From positions 1 through 6,537 of the forward strand of contig DAOVYZ010000206.1 in the NCBI GenBank assembly GCA_030635365.1: 6,537 nucleotides of DNA, given 5' to 3'. Positions 5,451-6,537 of the stretch are shown one piece after another; the first letter of the stretch is position 1, and every line of letters begins with the position of its first letter. The notes below the pieces were generated by a model, which ran no database searches, was not told the origin of the DNA, and was given only the letters and a program-made list of their open reading frames with translations. The position numbers were made by a program, and so were the translations under genes. The stretch comes from Bacteroidales bacterium (GTDB lineage: Bacteria > Bacteroidota > Bacteroidia > Bacteroidales > UBA12077).

Positions 5451-6537
5451 TTAATCCTTTGTTACCTCTTTTTCTTTTACTTCCTCTTCTTTTTCTTTTC
5501 TGCGAAATTTGCTCCAAAATTTATTTAAAAGCTCAGAAAATGTATTAAATTCTTCACGGTAAAATATTCCTACTCCTTGTGTATATAATGCATCTTCATA
5601 TATACGTTTATCATTTGATTCATTAAAGGCTTTAACTCTAAGCTTCCCACTCTTATTTACCTTAACGTCTACAGTAAAATCTCCCACAATATCACTTGCT
5701 TGGTCAGCTGCTTGTCCGCCATACGCAACATTTCCATTTACACTTACACGGTCATTTAATAACTGGGTTGACAAGGCTACTTCTACCTGATCTTTTGTAA
5801 TTTCATCTCCTGGACGATAATTTACACCTATGTCCCACTCATCACTTATTTGAGATAACCAATGGCTCAGTTGATTTGATAATAATTCGCTGGTAGTAAC
5901 TGAACCCAGGCCTGCAGTATTTGTCCCGTTATTAAGTTCAGATGCAGTTTGTTCAGGCATAAATGAGTTTAACACTAGTAATGATAGAAATTGTTTATTT
6001 AATTTTTCTTCTGTATTAATAGTCGTTTCTAAAAGTGTTTTTGCTTCTTCGTCAGCAGTTGGCAGATTAATATCAAAGTTTATATAAGGATTCATTAATC
6101 TTTGGGTTAAAAACACCTGGCATTCAACAGGAATACGTTTTTTATAATAGTCATCATTTGAATAGTAAGCTGCAGAAGTGTCAATAAGGTTGTTAAGTGA
6201 TGTTTTTAATGTGTAAATAGCTTCAATATTTACAATAGCATCAGAAGTCTCACCGTTCCACACTATGTTTCCTCCACGTTTAATTTTAAACCTTTTATTT
6301 ATTACATCCTGCAAAGTAAATAGATAGTCTCCTTCTTCTATAGTATAATCACCATACATATTGAAGTCATTATTTTTAATCTCCAAATTAAGATTACCTT
6401 CACCTTTAGCTCTTATTACATCACCAATTTTAGAATCAAAAATTAATTCTGCTTCAGCATCTGGTGTAATTTCCAAATCAAAATTTAGTCCAAAACCTGT
6501 ATAATCAATACTAAATTCTTCCTGTTTAGTTTCTGAA
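5451..6537 (-). CDS. tamB: TamB-like translocation/assembly module protein, C-terminal part (5' end outside window)
   Basis: The frame is open from the window edge to the stop at 5451-5453, giving 361 visible residues; the start lies beyond the right edge. A start at the TTG at 6476 is not real, because the conserved sequence continues upstream (GFGLNFDLEITPDAEAELIF, with the TTG coding for the L in FDLEI). The visible part is the C-terminal TamB domain (formerly DUF490). It is beta-rich, with amphipathic repeats such as MYGDYTIEEGDYLFTLQDVI, then LLSNQLSHWLSQISDEWDIGVNYRPGDE and the terminal GVGIFYREEFNTFSELLNKF. A highly charged Lys/Glu tail follows. TamB is anchored in the inner membrane and spans the periplasm as a groove for lipid or outer-membrane-protein delivery, working with an Omp85 protein. 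In Bacteroidota full-length copies are typically well over 1,000 residues, so most of the gene is missing here. It shares strand with the exbBD-tonB operon. Confidence 0.9.
   Translation of the reverse strand, partial: SETKQEEFSIDYTGFGLNFDLEITPDAEAELIFDSKIGDVIRAKGEGNLNLEIKNNDFNMYGDYTIEEGDYLFTLQDVINKRFKIKRGGNIVWNGETSDAIVNIEAIYTLKTSLNNLIDTSAAYYSNDDYYKKRIPVECQVFLTQRLMNPYINFDINLPTADEEAKTLLETTINTEEKLNKQFLSLLVLNSFMPEQTASELNNGTNTAGLGSVTTSELLSNQLSHWLSQISDEWDIGVNYRPGDEITKDQVEVALSTQLLNDRVSVNGNVAYGGQAADQASDIVGDFTVDVKVNKSGKLRVKAFNESNDKRIYEDALYTQGVGIFYREEFNTFSELLNKFWSKFRRKEKEEEVKEKEVTKD

Overview
The window is AT-rich and reads as chromosomal DNA of a member of the Bacteroidota. Three things support this. 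The serine hydroxymethyltransferase, the TonB and the TamB C-terminus have the sequence flavour of that phylum. Start codons mostly lack a strong Shine-Dalgarno sequence. Matches to the phylum's TAnnTTTG -7 promoter element lie upstream of several genes. I cannot place it below phylum with confidence; a marine or anaerobic Bacteroidia/Flavobacteriia-like organism is plausible. There is no sign of mobile elements, CRISPR arrays, tRNA/rRNA genes or a defence island.

Layout. The left edge (1-43) carries what looks like the last codons of a plus-strand gene. A GC-rich hairpin terminator separates it from a convergent minus-strand gene (92-475) for a small uncharacterised four-helix membrane protein. 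A 208-bp divergent intergenic region (476-683) follows, with a perfect 13-bp inverted repeat. Next come three plus-strand genes: a stand-alone response-regulator receiver protein (684-1109), glyA (serine hydroxymethyltransferase, 1228-2508, with a strong terminator at 2527-2557) and a TSUP/TauE-SafE family permease (2606-3367).

The right half is on the minus strand. In transcription order it holds the 3' end of a TamB-like envelope gene (6537-5451, running off the window), then a compact exbB-exbD-tonB operon (5366-3432) with gaps of 14 and 4 nt. ExbB and ExbD form the proton channel in the inner membrane. TonB carries the energy across the periplasm to TonB-dependent outer-membrane receptors. 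TamB works in lipid or protein transport to the outer membrane. This half is therefore an envelope-biogenesis and energisation block. A good -7 element just upstream of exbB suggests the TonB operon has its own promoter.

Overall this looks like an ordinary core-genome region, and I found no convincing new system. The points most worth a second look are the 13-bp inverted repeat in the divergent promoter region, the promoter-like -7 box inside the hairpin before glyA, and the single-ExbD TonB operon next to tamB.
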